From Lonicera japonica (Eukaryota; Streptophyta; Magnoliopsida; Dipsacales; Caprifoliaceae): DNA of 64,000 nt. Numbering within the stretch: the stretch's first letter is position 1; each line of letters begins with the position of its first letter. This document shows positions 1 to 10,294 of this stretch, one piece after another. The DNA lies in NCBI GenBank assembly GCA_021464415.1, contig CM038468.1:1-64000 (forward strand), given 5' to 3'. The position numbers and the translations under genes are program-made. The notes under the pieces are model-generated. The model was not told the DNA's origin, searched no databases, and saw only the letters and a program-made list of their open reading frames with translations.

Positions 1-840
1 CAGGTGTTTTACTGAATCTCAGAACTTAGCCCTCATTAATGCTGGCCTGATGGCCACCTCTAATTCAGATTCCACTTCCTCACCCCATCTCAATGCCTGG
101 TTGCTCACAATTCAGTCATCAATGAGTCCTCTTATAGTCCATCTCATGTTGCTATCCTAAATGCCACAAACAACTCTCTGTCATACCATACCTACACATC
201 ACCAGCTGACACTTTTGTCCCATGCTCAGTTGATCAATGCCACACTCCTCAACCCCCCAAAAATAATCACCTCCCCATACACTCCCCCCTTCATCTACCC
301 CAGTTCACAACTCATTCTCTCCTCTCAGTGGTAAATTCTGGTCTGACATAGCTGAGGAGGAACCTCTCCCCCAAGTTCTGAGCTGCTGCTGATGCCCAGT
401 TTGCAGAAAATACCCCCCAAGCCTGCATCCAGTTGATGGAAGATAATAACACTGACATTTTTGATCAGCCCACCCCATGCAGGCACATCACTGCCTCTCC
501 CACAGTTCACTCCACTTCATCAGGTACAGCTAGCAATGAACTCTCTAGTTCTGCCAAGAAAGAAAAGAAAAAGGGCACCATTTCAAAAGCCAAACAAAAG
601 AAGTTGCAAACAGCTGCCATTAGAAAAAGTAGAAGTGAAGCCAGGCACTCTACCACCCTCAGCACTCAAGTTAGTACCAGTGAATCCTATGAGGACAGAC
701 TATACAGTGCTATCATTGCAAGAGACAACAATGCTATGACCTGCTCCTTGGATAGATCAGATTCAGTTTCACAAGAGAAGCCAAACTCTGTCAGCTCTGA
801 CAGTTCATACAGGGGAAACTCCAGCACCCATTCCTCATGA
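1..840 (+). pseudogene. LINE ORF1, C-terminal part (E1)
   Basis: This is the C-terminal tail of the ORF1 RNA-binding protein. The frame 433-840 carries the family tail motifs also seen in E3, E5 and E6: CIQLMED...FDQ, then a lysine-rich SKAKQKK stretch, then YEDRLY and SQEKPNS close to the stop. Upstream of 433 the same protein appears only in shifted pieces, so the frame is broken. The stop TGA (838-840) overlaps the ORF2 start ATG (837-839) as ATGA. The DUF4283 and zinc-knuckle regions lie outside the window. Confidence 0.8.
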
Positions 841-3800
841 AAATTCTTTACTGGAACATCAGAGGCATCAACAATGTTGAGTCTCAAAGAGCCCTAAAGA
901 ATCATTGTAGCAATCACAAGCCAATAGATCTTTCTCTCTGAGCCTTTTGTTGAATTTCAAAAAATCCTCCTTTCTTCTGGATTTCTATTGGCATGCAACT
1001 AATTGCTGTCAACACTAACCTAATAAATCCCCCAACCTGTGGATTCTTAAATCAACAGCTGTCCCCAACTTCATATCATCTCCTCCTCAGTTCAACATAT
1101 CACCTTCTCTGTTAACTATCATAACAACCCTTTGCTTATCTCTGCCATATATGCCCACAATGACCATAGAACCAGAAGAATTTTATGGGAAAGAGCTCAC
1201 CTGCATCAGAAGTACTCATCAGGACCCTTGGTTGGCCATTGGGGACTTTAATTGTGTCTGGGAGCTCATGAAAAAAGAGGTGGAAAACCTCCTCTTGCTT
1301 CTTCTTGTCTGGAATTCCAAGCTTTTACTGATACTTGTGACCTGGTGCACCTGGACACCATTGGTCATTTTTTCACCTGGTCAAAGAATGCTTCATCTAA
1401 GATAGATTCAAGGCTGGATAGAGCCTTATGTAGCCATGATTGGTTTGATAATTGGCAAAATGTACCTGTTCAGCCCTCACCAAATATGCCTCTGATCATA
1501 CTCCTCTTATTCTAAACTCCAACAATGAGACTATCAGTGGGCCCTACAACCCTTCAGGTTCACTTCAGCATGGATGCTACACCCAACTTTTGAAGAAACT
1601 GTGGCCAAGGCATGGGCCAAAGAAGTGCCTGCCAGCTGCCCCATGGTCATCATTCAACTTAAGTTAAAGCAACTCAAGCAGGACCTGAAAATATGGAATG
1701 CAGAAGTTTTTGGCAATATCAAAGACAAAGTGAAAAATGCTGCTGAGCAATTGCAGAAAATTCAACTTCAAATTGATTTGGAAGGCCACTCTCATGCACT
1801 GGACCAGTTGGAAGCAGAGGCTCACACTAGGTTCATTAAAGCTAGTCACATGCAAGAAGTGTTTTGGAAAGAAAAAGCTAGAATTAACTGGTTGAAAGAT
1901 GGGGACAGGAGCACTGCCTTCTTCCATCGAATTGCAAAGCAGAGATGGGCAACTAGCAAGATTATAAGCCTGAAGAATGAAGGTGGCATCATCCATGATC
2001 CCACACAGCTCAAGAACCACATAGTCAATCACTTTCATACTCTTTACAGCTCACAAAATCACACTAATGTCCAATCTCTGGTGCCTCGGGTCATCCCACA
2101 CCTGGTGACTAATGCAGATAATGATATGCTAAGTGCTATCCCTACTGATGAAGAGATCAAAAAAGCTGTTTTCTCTCGAGCCCCCCATGCTGCTCCAGGT
2201 CCTGATGGCTTCCCTGGTTCTATTTTTCAAGTTGCTGGCACATTGTGGGAGTCACAGTTTGTAATGCTATCAAATTCTTCTTTCAAAATGGTTGGATTCT
2301 TCAGGATTCAACTCAAACTTTGTGACCCTCATCCCCAAATGCCCCAATGCTGACTCCATCACCAGCTACAGACCTATTGCTCTTGCCAATTTCATATTCA
2401 AAGTCATCCCCAAAATCCTGAGTGATAGGATGGCTTTAATTGCTCCTAAACTCATTTCCACACAGCAAAATGGATTTATTAGAGGGAGGCAGACACACAG
2501 CTCCATTGGGATAACTTCTGAGTGTTTCAATATGCTTGACAGAAAGAGTTTTGGGGGAATATAGCAATCAAAATAGATATTGCTAAGGCTTTTGATACTC
2601 TTGACTGAGCTTCTTGCTTACAGTTTTACAAGCCTTTGGTTTTAATGCTGTTTTCATCCAATGGATTCAAGCAATCCTACACTCAGCCAAACTTTCTATT
2701 TGATCAATGGAACACCTTGTGGTTATTTCAGTTGTTCTAGAGGAGTGAGGCAAGGAGACCCTCTAAGTCCCATTCTTTTTGCCTTGCAGAAGAAGTGTGA
2801 GTAGACACATTAGCATTCAAGCTAATAAAGGGTTACTCAAACCTATATCATCTCCCAAAGGCTGTACTGCCCCTACTCATTCTTTATATGCTGATGATGT
2901 GATGATCTTCTGTAGAGGGGATAAACACAATATAAAACTCATTCTAAAAATTTTAGATGAGTACTCCTCAGCCTCAGGTCAACTTATCAACTACCAAAAA
3001 AGTAAAGTCTACTTTGGTAAGGGGGCAGTACACAGGAAGACAGAAATCACAAATCTCCTGGGCATGGTTGCTGGCAGTGCTCCTTTTGTTTACCTGGGGT
3101 CCCCTATTTTCAAAGGAAAACCCAAAACCATTCATTTACAACCTTTAGCTGATAAGGTTAGACTCAAGCTGGAAGGATGGAAAGGCAAAGTTCTCTCTTT
3201 TGCTGGGAGAACTGAATTGCTGAACTCTGTAGCCATTCCCATGCTCCTGCACTCTTTCATGGTCTACTGTGGCCTGCAAATCTCCTAAATACTGTCTCCA
3301 AATGGTTCAGAAACTTCCTGTGGACAGGTGACATTGCAGGCAGAAAAACTGTCACTGTGGCCTGGCAAACTGTTTGTTCTCCCAAACAACATGTGGGCTG
3401 GGATTGAGAAACTTAAAGATGGTGAACAAAGCTGGGATTTTAAAACACTCTTGGGACCTGATTCAATGTGACAACCAATGGAGCATTCTTGTCAAAAAAA
3501 GGTTCAATGTTCTTCATACAAGGCATCAAATACATACAAAGTTTCTTCCATTTGGCCTGGTATCAAAAATGCCCTCAAAGATATTCATGATCAAGCTTAT
3601 TGGGTGATTGGTAATGGAAACAGTATCAACATCTAGGAGGACTCTTGGCTTCCCTCTTCTCCCATTCAGTGTCCACAGGCCCTTTTAAAGCATAAGCAGG
3701 GTCAGTAGCTTCATTGCTGAGAATACTTGGAGAGTGCCTGTTGGTTCCAACATCAATTTCCTTCTTGTTGAAGGAAATAAAACAAATCACTCTCCCAAAA

Positions 3801-4944
3801 AATCCCAAAGTGATCAATTGGTGTGGCCTCATTCTCACAAAGGTGACCTTTCTTTTAAACAAGCATACCAGTTTTACTGTGAGAGTTCTACAGTTCACTG
3901 GGCCTCCTGCTTATGGAAGAATTTCATCCCTCCCAGAGTTTCTTGCCTTGTTTGGAGATTATTGCTGAACAAGCTCCCAACTCAAGATAGTTTGCAAAGG
4001 AGAGGCTGACCTTGTTCTCTAGGTGTGAGATTTGCAAAAGAAATTTGGAGAATGCTGAGCATATTTTCCTCAAATGCCCATTGACCTCAACAATATGGAA
4101 ATGGCTGTTTGATGTCTTTCACATCAACATTTCTATCCCTCAAAATCTCCCAGATCTATGGAGATTTATTAGCAAGGTCAAAATGAGCTCCCAAATTCAG
4201 AATTTATGGATCAGTGGATGTCAAATTTCTTTCCATTTAATCTGGGATGCCAGAAATCAAGCTATATTTCATCAAATCTTCCTGTCATCTCCAGCACTCT
4301 ACAAACATCTTAAAGGTTGGCTCAAGGATCTCTCTCCTCTCATGAAAGGCACCATGAACAACTCTGTGGTGGACCTCACAATTCTCAACAAAATTTGAAT
4401 CAAAGGTAATCTCAATTGCTCTCCCAAGATCATTGAAGTGCACTGGATTCCCCCCCACACTCAGTGGATTAAGGTAAACACAGATGGGATGGCTTTAGGT
4501 GCTCCTGGCAAAGCAGCTATAGGAGGCATTTACAGGACCAGCAGGGGTTTCTCTAAGGGCTGTTTCTGCAAATTCTTAGGAATACAAAATGCATTTGCTG
4601 CAGAACTGATGGCTTTCATGACTGCTGTTAACATTGCTTGGTCAAGGCAATGGAACAAAATCTGGTTTGAACTGGACTCCAAAACTGTAGTGCAATGTAT
4701 CCACAACCCTTCCTTTAAACCTCCCTGGCAACTGATCACTGAATGGAATAATTGCCTTAGTCAGCTCCATCATATTCACCACTACATCTCCCATGTTTAT
4801 AGGGAAGGTAACCAAGCTGCTGATAACCTTTCTAAGATGGGCCTACATCACTCAAATCTCAAATGGTGGGACTCTTTCCCTCCTCAACTAAACAGCATCC
4901 TGGCTCATGAGTATGCATCCTTACCAAGCTACAGATTCAAGTAA
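837..4944 (+). pseudogene. LINE ORF2 endonuclease-reverse transcriptase, degraded (E1)
   Basis: The predicted ancestral product is the endonuclease/RT that nicks DNA and copies LINE RNA. Recognisable pieces in order are: WNIRGI at the start, an endonuclease block with an altered GDFNC region near 1240, the pre-RT linker (1574-2160), RT palm with YADD near 2890, an RT-associated zinc finger near 4010-4080, and RNase H (NTDGMAL, AELMAF, ELDSKTVV, REGNQAAD) at 4438-4944. Frame changes occur near 930, 1250-1510, 2180-2300, 2560-2780, 3290-3380 and 3610-3720, plus stops such as the TGA near 4396. The sequence tracks E5 ORF2 closely, so this is a decayed member of the same subfamily. Confidence 0.92.
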
Positions 4945-5752
4945 TGGGTTTTCAGTTCATGGGATCTGTGGTTGGGTATACAGAACTTGCAGTTGGATTC
5001 CAAAGCGTGGGGCTCTCTCACCCACAGTCCAGTTAACAGCTCCTCACATGCTTGATGATCTGCAGGGCAGACTTACTCTCTGCAACTTACATTGCTGGAC
5101 TCCAAATTCCTGGGTGAACAACAACACCCCTCAAGGTCCTGCTCCTAAAACCAGCAGCTCTACTAAGAAGGTTACCAACAGAATTTGCAATTTACAGAAG
5201 TTCTGCAGAAAACAGATTCCTCAGCAAATTTTCTGCATCAACTGCACAGACAGTTGGTACTTGTGGGCTCAATTTTTTGATGTCAACAAATCTCCTAAGT
5301 ACAAGGAGATTTTGAGGGACAGAAATGGTTATAAGGATGCTTTCAACCTTGGCAAACCCAACCTCTGCACTATTCTGGATAGCTGGAACTGCTGCATCTA
5401 CATGCCTCATTGGTCTCTCAGTTTGGATCATCTACACAAGACCATTATTAGCTCAACCATCTACAGCCATGGCAATTTCACCAACAGCAATCCAGCAACA
5501 ACAGTCACAGCACACAACCAGAAAACTTCCTGCAGATTTACTGTTCACAGTAGTAATTCTGCAGATTTTAGTCTTTTTGCTGTTCATAATTTCTGTATTT
5601 CCAATTGTATTATGTACTTGTACCTTATTACTAGGGTTTGCATAGGGATAGGGTGTGGTATATCTAAATTGGATAGTGGACTTAGGATAATTCACATAAG
5701 TCCATCATCCAATTTTCTTTCTTTCATTGTTTTTTGGCTTCATAGACCTTAG
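4907..5752 (+). CDS. Putative ORF3, +1 frame overlapping ORF2 and filling the 3' UTR (E1)
   Basis: An uninterrupted 281-codon frame starts inside the last codons of ORF2, one frame forward (+1), and runs almost to the 3' hairpin. It contains the motif NKSPKYKEILRDRNG (about residues 126-140), also read in the same frame in E5, E6 and E7. Near the end, the segment around CRFTVHSSNSAD and SKLDSGL aligns without gaps over about 65 codons to E6. The C-terminal third is rich in hydrophobic residues, though T-rich DNA alone could give that. No known domain is recognised. It is open although ORF2 of the same copy is broken in many places. It could also be an untranslated 3' UTR whose conservation reflects RNA structure. 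Confidence 0.4.
   Translation: MSMHPYQATDSSNGFSVHGICGWVYRTCSWIPKRGALSPTVQLTAPHMLDDLQGRLTLCNLHCWTPNSWVNNNTPQGPAPKTSSSTKKVTNRICNLQKFCRKQIPQQIFCINCTDSWYLWAQFFDVNKSPKYKEILRDRNGYKDAFNLGKPNLCTILDSWNCCIYMPHWSLSLDHLHKTIISSTIYSHGNFTNSNPATTVTAHNQKTSCRFTVHSSNSADFSLFAVHNFCISNCIMYLYLITRVCIGIGCGISKLDSGLRIIHISPSSNFLSFIVFWLHRP
5286..5329 (+). other. 3' UTR block complementary to ORF2 (E1)
   Basis: This block is a local hairpin (AAATCTCCT ... AGGAGATTT). It is also, with some mismatches, the reverse complement of ORF2 positions 4127-4170 of the same element. The pairing is better in E5 and E6. Confidence 0.7.
5666..5715 (+). other. 3' UTR stem-loop A (E1)
   Basis: The inverted repeat has outer arms AAATTGGAT / ATCCAATTT and inner arms GTGGACTTA / TAAGTCCA. 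The equivalent position folds the same way in E2-E7 with different bases. Confidence 0.75.
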
Positions 5753-5802
5753 GGATGGTCTTATTGTATCTCCCACCCTCATTTTAGTTATTTATGGCAT
5801 GA

Positions 5803-5827
5803 CTCTATGGCCTTATAGGCCTTAGAG
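5803..5827 (+). other. 3'-terminal hairpin B (E1)
   Basis: CTCTATGGCC, loop TTATA, GGCCTTAGAG, directly before the T-run and poly(A). The position and shape are shared by E2-E7. It is probably part of what the RT recognises. Confidence 0.75.
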
Positions 5828-5849
5828 GTTTTTTTAAAAAAAAAAAAAA

Positions 5850-5966
5850 CCCTAAACCCTAAACCCTAAACCCTAAACCCCTAAACCCTAAACCCTAAAC
5901 CCTAAAACCCTAAACCCTAAACCCTAAACCCTAAACCCTAAAACCTAAACCCTAAACCCTAAACCC
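5850..5966 (+). repeat. Telomeric repeat tract T1, (CCCTAAA)n
   Basis: About 117 bp of mostly perfect CCCTAAA units with single-base variants (CCCCTAAA, CCCTAAAA, CCTAAA). It follows the E1 poly(A) directly and ends where E2 begins. Confidence 0.98.
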
Positions 5967-5969
5967 ACA

Positions 5970-6058
5970 ATGGCAGATTTAGCCATTTTCCCCCAGGCAT
6001 CAAAATCAGCAGCTTCATACACAAAATCTGCTCCCCATGGCAGATTTAGCCATTTTCC
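5970..6058 (+). repeat. Duplicated 22-bp start segment of E2
   Basis: The 22 bases from the ATG at 5970 recur at 6037, where they form the beginning of ORF1. The upstream copy opens a separate short frame. It may be a leader duplication or a 5' end formed by template re-copying. Confidence 0.75.
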
Positions 6059-9000
6059 TTCAAAATATGCAAGATAATCAAGCAAAACTCCAAGAACAGT
6101 TAGTGCACCTGCTTCAAAACAACTTTCCTGCTCCCTCAGTCCCTCAGCAGCATCATAACCCAATTCATAGCAGATATGCAGCAGTTTCTGCAGATTCTGC
6201 AGCAAAAATGCAGGTCCAAGGAAATTTTCCAGTTCAATCTACAGAATCAGGTACATTGATGATCCAGGACTGCCCACACACTTCAAATACTATTCTAAGA
6301 ACTCTTGAAGCAACCGCCTCTCTCCCAGCAGCTCCAGGCATTTTCTCACCCTCCAATGGGACATTTTTTGGCCAAAAAACCAGTTTTCCAGTTCATATAG
6401 TTCCAACAAGTCCCGATCAGTTCTGGACCTGCCCACAAGTTTCTCATACCTCTATTGTCATCCCCCCATCAGTCCCCCCTTTGCCTAGTGCCCCTAGCAA
6501 TTTTCCACTACCCAAAACCCCCTCTTTAGGTCATTTTTCATTCAAAAACTCTAGTTCTGCAGATCTTGGGAATAATGGAGGGTTGTTACAAGCCATACAG
6601 CCTCAAGGTTTCCCCCAGGCTTCTTCTGGTTCAGAGGGAAACTTAGTTGGAGTTTCTAGGACTGAATCTGCATTTTCTGCAGAAACCAGGCCTTCTTTTA
6701 ACTCCTCCACAGAGCAGCAACCAGTCCAAGCTAACTCTCTGGTTCAGTCATCTCCACAATCCATAAATATCAGCCAAAGAATTTCAGAACAGGTTCCTAC
6801 TTCTTCCGTAGGTCAGAACAACTTTTCACACACTAAAACCTCTTCATCTGCCATCATTTCTGGTTTTTTCTGCCAACTCTGATCATGAGCTGGCCAGGCA
6901 GCTCCACCAACAGCAAAAAGAGGATTTTTACTTACCTTCAATCTCCTCCTTAGGTATGGTAACACAGCTATTGGAGAATAATACTTCTGTTGCATGTCCT
7001 AAAACCTGCATTTTAGGAGAAAATAATAATTTTTCTTTCCCTTTGCTCCATCATACTCAGAAACCCCCAGCAGGTTTTGATCCTCATTTTATTGATGGTT
7101 TTAATACCACTTGTGGTATTCCGGAGGCACAAAACCAGTACCTCAGCCCCACTGTTTTTTCCCAGCAAAGCAGTCTTTTACCCAATAGTACAAATGCTCT
7201 GCCTGCTCTGTGCAATGTGACTGGAAAAGTGCAGACTTTTCACCCTTTTCCTGATGGTTCTGTGCCTGCAGGGGCACATAGCTCTAGAACAAATTTTACC
7301 CAACAAAACACTCTTCCTATCACTTCACAAAAGCCCTGTCAAGTCAGCTCTCCATGCAGTCAAAATGTACCACAGCAACCTAGTCATTTCCAAACCCTTT
7401 TTCAACCAAACAACATAGTTGAAAACCCCCCCATTGTCCACACTCTTAGTCCCATTCGAACTGATCTTCCTCTTGGTTCCTCCTCCAACTCTTTAACAGA
7501 ATTAGTTACAAACAAATCTGAGATTGTAACTAATTCTTCCCCTTCCCAGCCAGAGCTCAATCAGCCTTCTTTTGCAAGCCTATTCCAACATAACAATTCT
7601 TCAACCCCTGTCCCTCTTGCTCCTTTGCCAATTCCTTATTCTAAAGGAAATTTACCTGCCATTAAATTAGATGAGCATGTTTATCAAAAGTCTATCATTG
7701 CATGCCAATTTAACCTTATTGGCAGGTTGTCTCTCCCAAAAGGCTCTCATCCCATCACCACCTTTGATCTTCATGCTAAACTTCAATCCATATGGAAACC
7801 CAAATATCAGTTCATTCTTACCCCAATTGGTAAGGGGTTTTTCTGCCTTAGATTCAAGAGCAAAGAAGACCAAAATCATGCTTTCTTGGCTGGGAAATTG
7901 AATCTAAATCCAGGCACCTTCAGACTTCAACCTTGGATTAAAGATTTCAACCCTTATAACCAGAAAACTACCACATACAATGTGTGGATTCGGTTGCATG
8001 ATGTGGCTCAGGATTACTGGGATCCTCATATCTTGATTAGCATTGCCAGCTTAGTTGGAATCCCACAGGCCATTGACAGAAACACCTTGCACTTCATTTT
8101 TGGTCATTATGCTCGATTGAAAGTGGAAGTTGACTTGCTACACCCACAGCCCTCTAAGCTATTGGTAGAAAGAGAAGGATTCAGCTTTGAAGTCCCAGTC
8201 ACCTATGAAAACCTGCCCAATTTCTGCTCTTATTGCCTCTCTATCGGCCATTCGGTGGGAGAATGTAGAGCCCTCATAATCACTCAGGTAAATTTGCCTA
8301 AGCTCAAAATTAATAGGACAACCAAGCAGTCCCATGCCCCAAAAAATCAACAGACAGCCACTGATCCTGTTCATATAGTAGGCAACACAGCTGCTAATTT
8401 GCCTATTGCTTCTAATGCCTCCCATGCGCCTATCCCTCAGCACATAACTCCTCTCATGGTTACTGAGAAAGCCTCCCCTCCTGCACACCAATGCCATGAT
8501 AAGAAACCTTTTGAATCCCATCATATGCAACTTTCCTCAGCTAGCCTACACGGCTCTTCAAAAGAAACAATGGTGCCTTGCTCTTTCTCTCCAAAAAAGA
8601 ATAAGACAGACTTTAAATCGAAGAACCATAGCACTTCATTTTATAAACAAAATACCCCCACACCATCCATAAACAGGTCCCTCTCCATCTCCAACAACAC
8701 TTTCAAGAACAAAAATCGATTTCAAAACCAGTTTGACCCAATTTCGGATCTTCATTGGGAAGATGATGGTGAAGGTGAAAACTGGAACTGCCTAGGCAGT
8801 TCTGAGGATGATGATAACTCCTCTATGGGAGGCTACTCTCCTGTAGGTACTACCCATTTTAAAGATGTTCCTAAACTCAATGTACATGAGGCCCTCAACT
8901 GGAGTTCTATGGCTGAAGAGGAGCCTTTGAAATCTATGGAGGCTCTGGCAGATGACCAATTTGCTGCTGCTTTAAATCATCACAACCAAAAGGCAGGTGT

Positions 9001-9553
9001 AGGAGAATGCATTCAGCTGCTTCAGGACACCAATTCATCCATTTTGGACCAAAATTTCCCCCCTCTGCATTCTAGCCTATCCCCCCCTTCCATCAAGCAT
9101 AAAACACAACCTTCACCCTCCACTAATACCTCCCCATCCAGAGGCTCATCTTACACACCATCTCCCACATCTAAAATCCAGAAAACCAAAAAGGCCTCCA
9201 ACCCCCCTCTGCACAAGCAAAAGAAGTTGTCCAAGGCTGCCAAAAGAGAGGCCAATGCCCTCTCTAGGCTCTCTAAGTCCAGCATCAAGCTCCCACAGTA
9301 TAATCTGGACGAGTATCAATGGAATCTGCTCCTGGCAGATCAGCAGAAAAGACAGAATGCAACCACTTCTGTCTTGAATATTGCAGAAAATTCTGATGCT
9401 TTACAGAATAGGGAAGGACATGCAGCCCCTGATGTCACTCATGTGAATGAAGGATGGAAAGTAACCATTCATCCTCAACTTCAGCCCATTAAAGCAATTT
9501 CTTCTAACAAAGAGGACAATTCTGCAGAATTACACCCTGCAGGCAATGGCTGA
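6037..9553 (+). pseudogene. LINE ORF1-type RNA-binding protein, one frameshift (E2)
   Basis: The frame corresponds to about 1171 residues and is interrupted once. The reading changes frame at the T-run near 6868-6873: the first frame stops at 6882, while the second is open from there and runs to 9553. The N-terminus (LQNMQDNQAKLQEQLVHLLQ) looks like a short coiled coil. A long low-complexity region rich in S, Q and P follows. The DUF4283-like core starts near nt 7580 (SFASLF... YSKGNLPAIKLDE) and is followed by the knuckle CSYCLSIGHSVGEC (CX2CX4HX4C) near nt 8226. An acidic segment (EDDGEGENWNCLGSSEDDD) and a basic tail come next. In the plant L1 family this protein binds element RNA. The C-terminus is unlike that of E3/E5/E6. 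Confidence 0.85.
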
Positions 9554-9943
9554 GCTGCATCAGTCCAGGCCTGCTACTGTTCTTCTGCTTTTGCTGCTTC
9601 TAGACAGCTCTACGGGCTAGCTCTATGGTGCTGCTGGTTTTAGTTGTTTGCTTGGTGGAGTTTCAAGCTATTTTTCTTGCATTTCTTTACATTGCAATTT
9701 TCTGCTCTTTTTTGGATGCTTACAGCTTAGGAGTGTACTCCTAGCCAACTTTTTCCAGCTTCAGCCTGTTCATGCTGTGCAGTCTTTTTTTGCTTAATGG
9801 CCATCTGTTTAGGCCCTGTTTAGTCCTTTCTTTATTTTTTGTTTTGTTTTAGGCAGTTGTTTCATGTTTTAGCTGCCTGCTCTTTCTTTTGTTGGCCATC
9901 TGTTTAGGTCATGTTTTTGCTTTTCTTCTTAGTAATTGCTTGG

Positions 9944-9983
9944 TGGACTTTTCGGATTTCCTCCTTTAGTCCATCATTCAATT
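9944..9983 (+). other. 3' UTR stem-loop A (E2)
   Basis: AATTG...TGGTGGACT pairs with AGTCCATCA...CAATT. It is shorter than in E1/E5/E6 but in the same relative place. Confidence 0.6.
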
Positions 9984-10071
9984 TAAGCCCTTTCATTTGT
10001 GTTTTTCTATTTTGATGGTCATTGGGGAAGGCCTTTGTTTCCCCCTCCTCTTTTTCTTTTTTATGGCATCG

Positions 10072-10094
10072 CTCTATAGCCCTTGGGCTTAGAG
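10072..10094 (+). other. 3'-terminal hairpin B (E2)
   Basis: CTCTATAGCCC, loop TT, GGGCTTAGAG. The stem has bases different from E1 but keeps pairing (GCCC/GGGC instead of GGCC/GGCC). Confidence 0.75.
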
Positions 10095-10120
10095 AATTTA
10101 TATATAAAAAAAAAAAAAAA

Positions 10121-10206
10121 CCCTAAACCCTAAACCCTAAACCCTAAACCCTAAAACCCTAAACCCTAAACCCTAAACCCTAAAACCCTAAACCCTAAAC
10201 CCTAAA
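10121..10206 (+). repeat. Telomeric repeat tract T2, (CCCTAAA)n
   Basis: About 86 bp of CCCTAAA units with occasional CCCTAAAA, between the E2 poly(A) and the E3 leader. Confidence 0.98.
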
Positions 10207-10216
10207 AAAAACCACA

Positions 10217-10282
10217 ATGCAAATTTCTAGAGAGAGAAAGTGCAAAAATTCTCTCCAACCTCTCTCCTCCCACTTTTATTAA
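10217..10282 (+). CDS. Conserved leader uORF (E3)
   Basis: A 21-codon frame from the first ATG of the element. Its core SRERKCKNSLQPLSS is the same in E6 and E8 and nearly so in E5. It ends 12 nt before the ORF1 ATG, so it would act on ORF1 translation if used. Confidence 0.5.
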   Translation: MQISRERKCKNSLQPLSSHFY

Positions 10283-10294
10283 TTTTTTATTCCT

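Larger units (their letters stand above)
1..5849 (+). mobile_element. E1: telomere-associated L1-type LINE, left end outside window, decayed
   Basis: The window opens inside ORF1. The order is ORF1 tail, ORF2, 3' UTR, 3' hairpin, and poly(A) at about 5836-5849 merging into CCCTAAA repeats. Residue-level similarity is closest to E5 (for example the linker after the endonuclease and the ORF1 tail). Both main ORFs are broken many times, so this copy cannot move by itself. It is the oldest-looking ORF2-bearing copy in the window. Confidence 0.93.
5967..10120 (+). mobile_element. E2: ORF1-only LINE relative between telomeric tracts
   Basis: This 4.15 kb unit starts with ACAATGGCAG right after telomere repeats and ends with a 3' UTR, hairpins A and B and poly(A) like the other LINEs. 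It encodes only an ORF1-type protein. After the ORF1 stop at 9551-9553 there is about 550 bp of 3' UTR and no trace of endonuclease, RT or RNase H. The sequence is clearly diverged from E3/E5/E6 ORF1. It is best read as a non-autonomous family mobilised by ORF2 from elsewhere, in the way HeT-A lacks RT in Drosophila. A single deletion of ORF2 in this copy is the alternative. Confidence 0.88.
9554..10120 (+). other. E2 3' UTR
   Basis: T-rich and without long open frames, so ORF3 is absent here. It contains stem-loop A (9944-9983), a CTTTGTTTCCCCCTCCT segment also present near the ends of E3 and E4, hairpin B (10072-10094) and the poly(A). Confidence 0.8.

Noticed and set aside
5850..5966. Functional terminal telomere
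   Set aside because: Tracts are 14-122 bp, contain variants and are flanked on both sides by elements, so they are internal here. Proximity to a chromosome end is possible but not shown.
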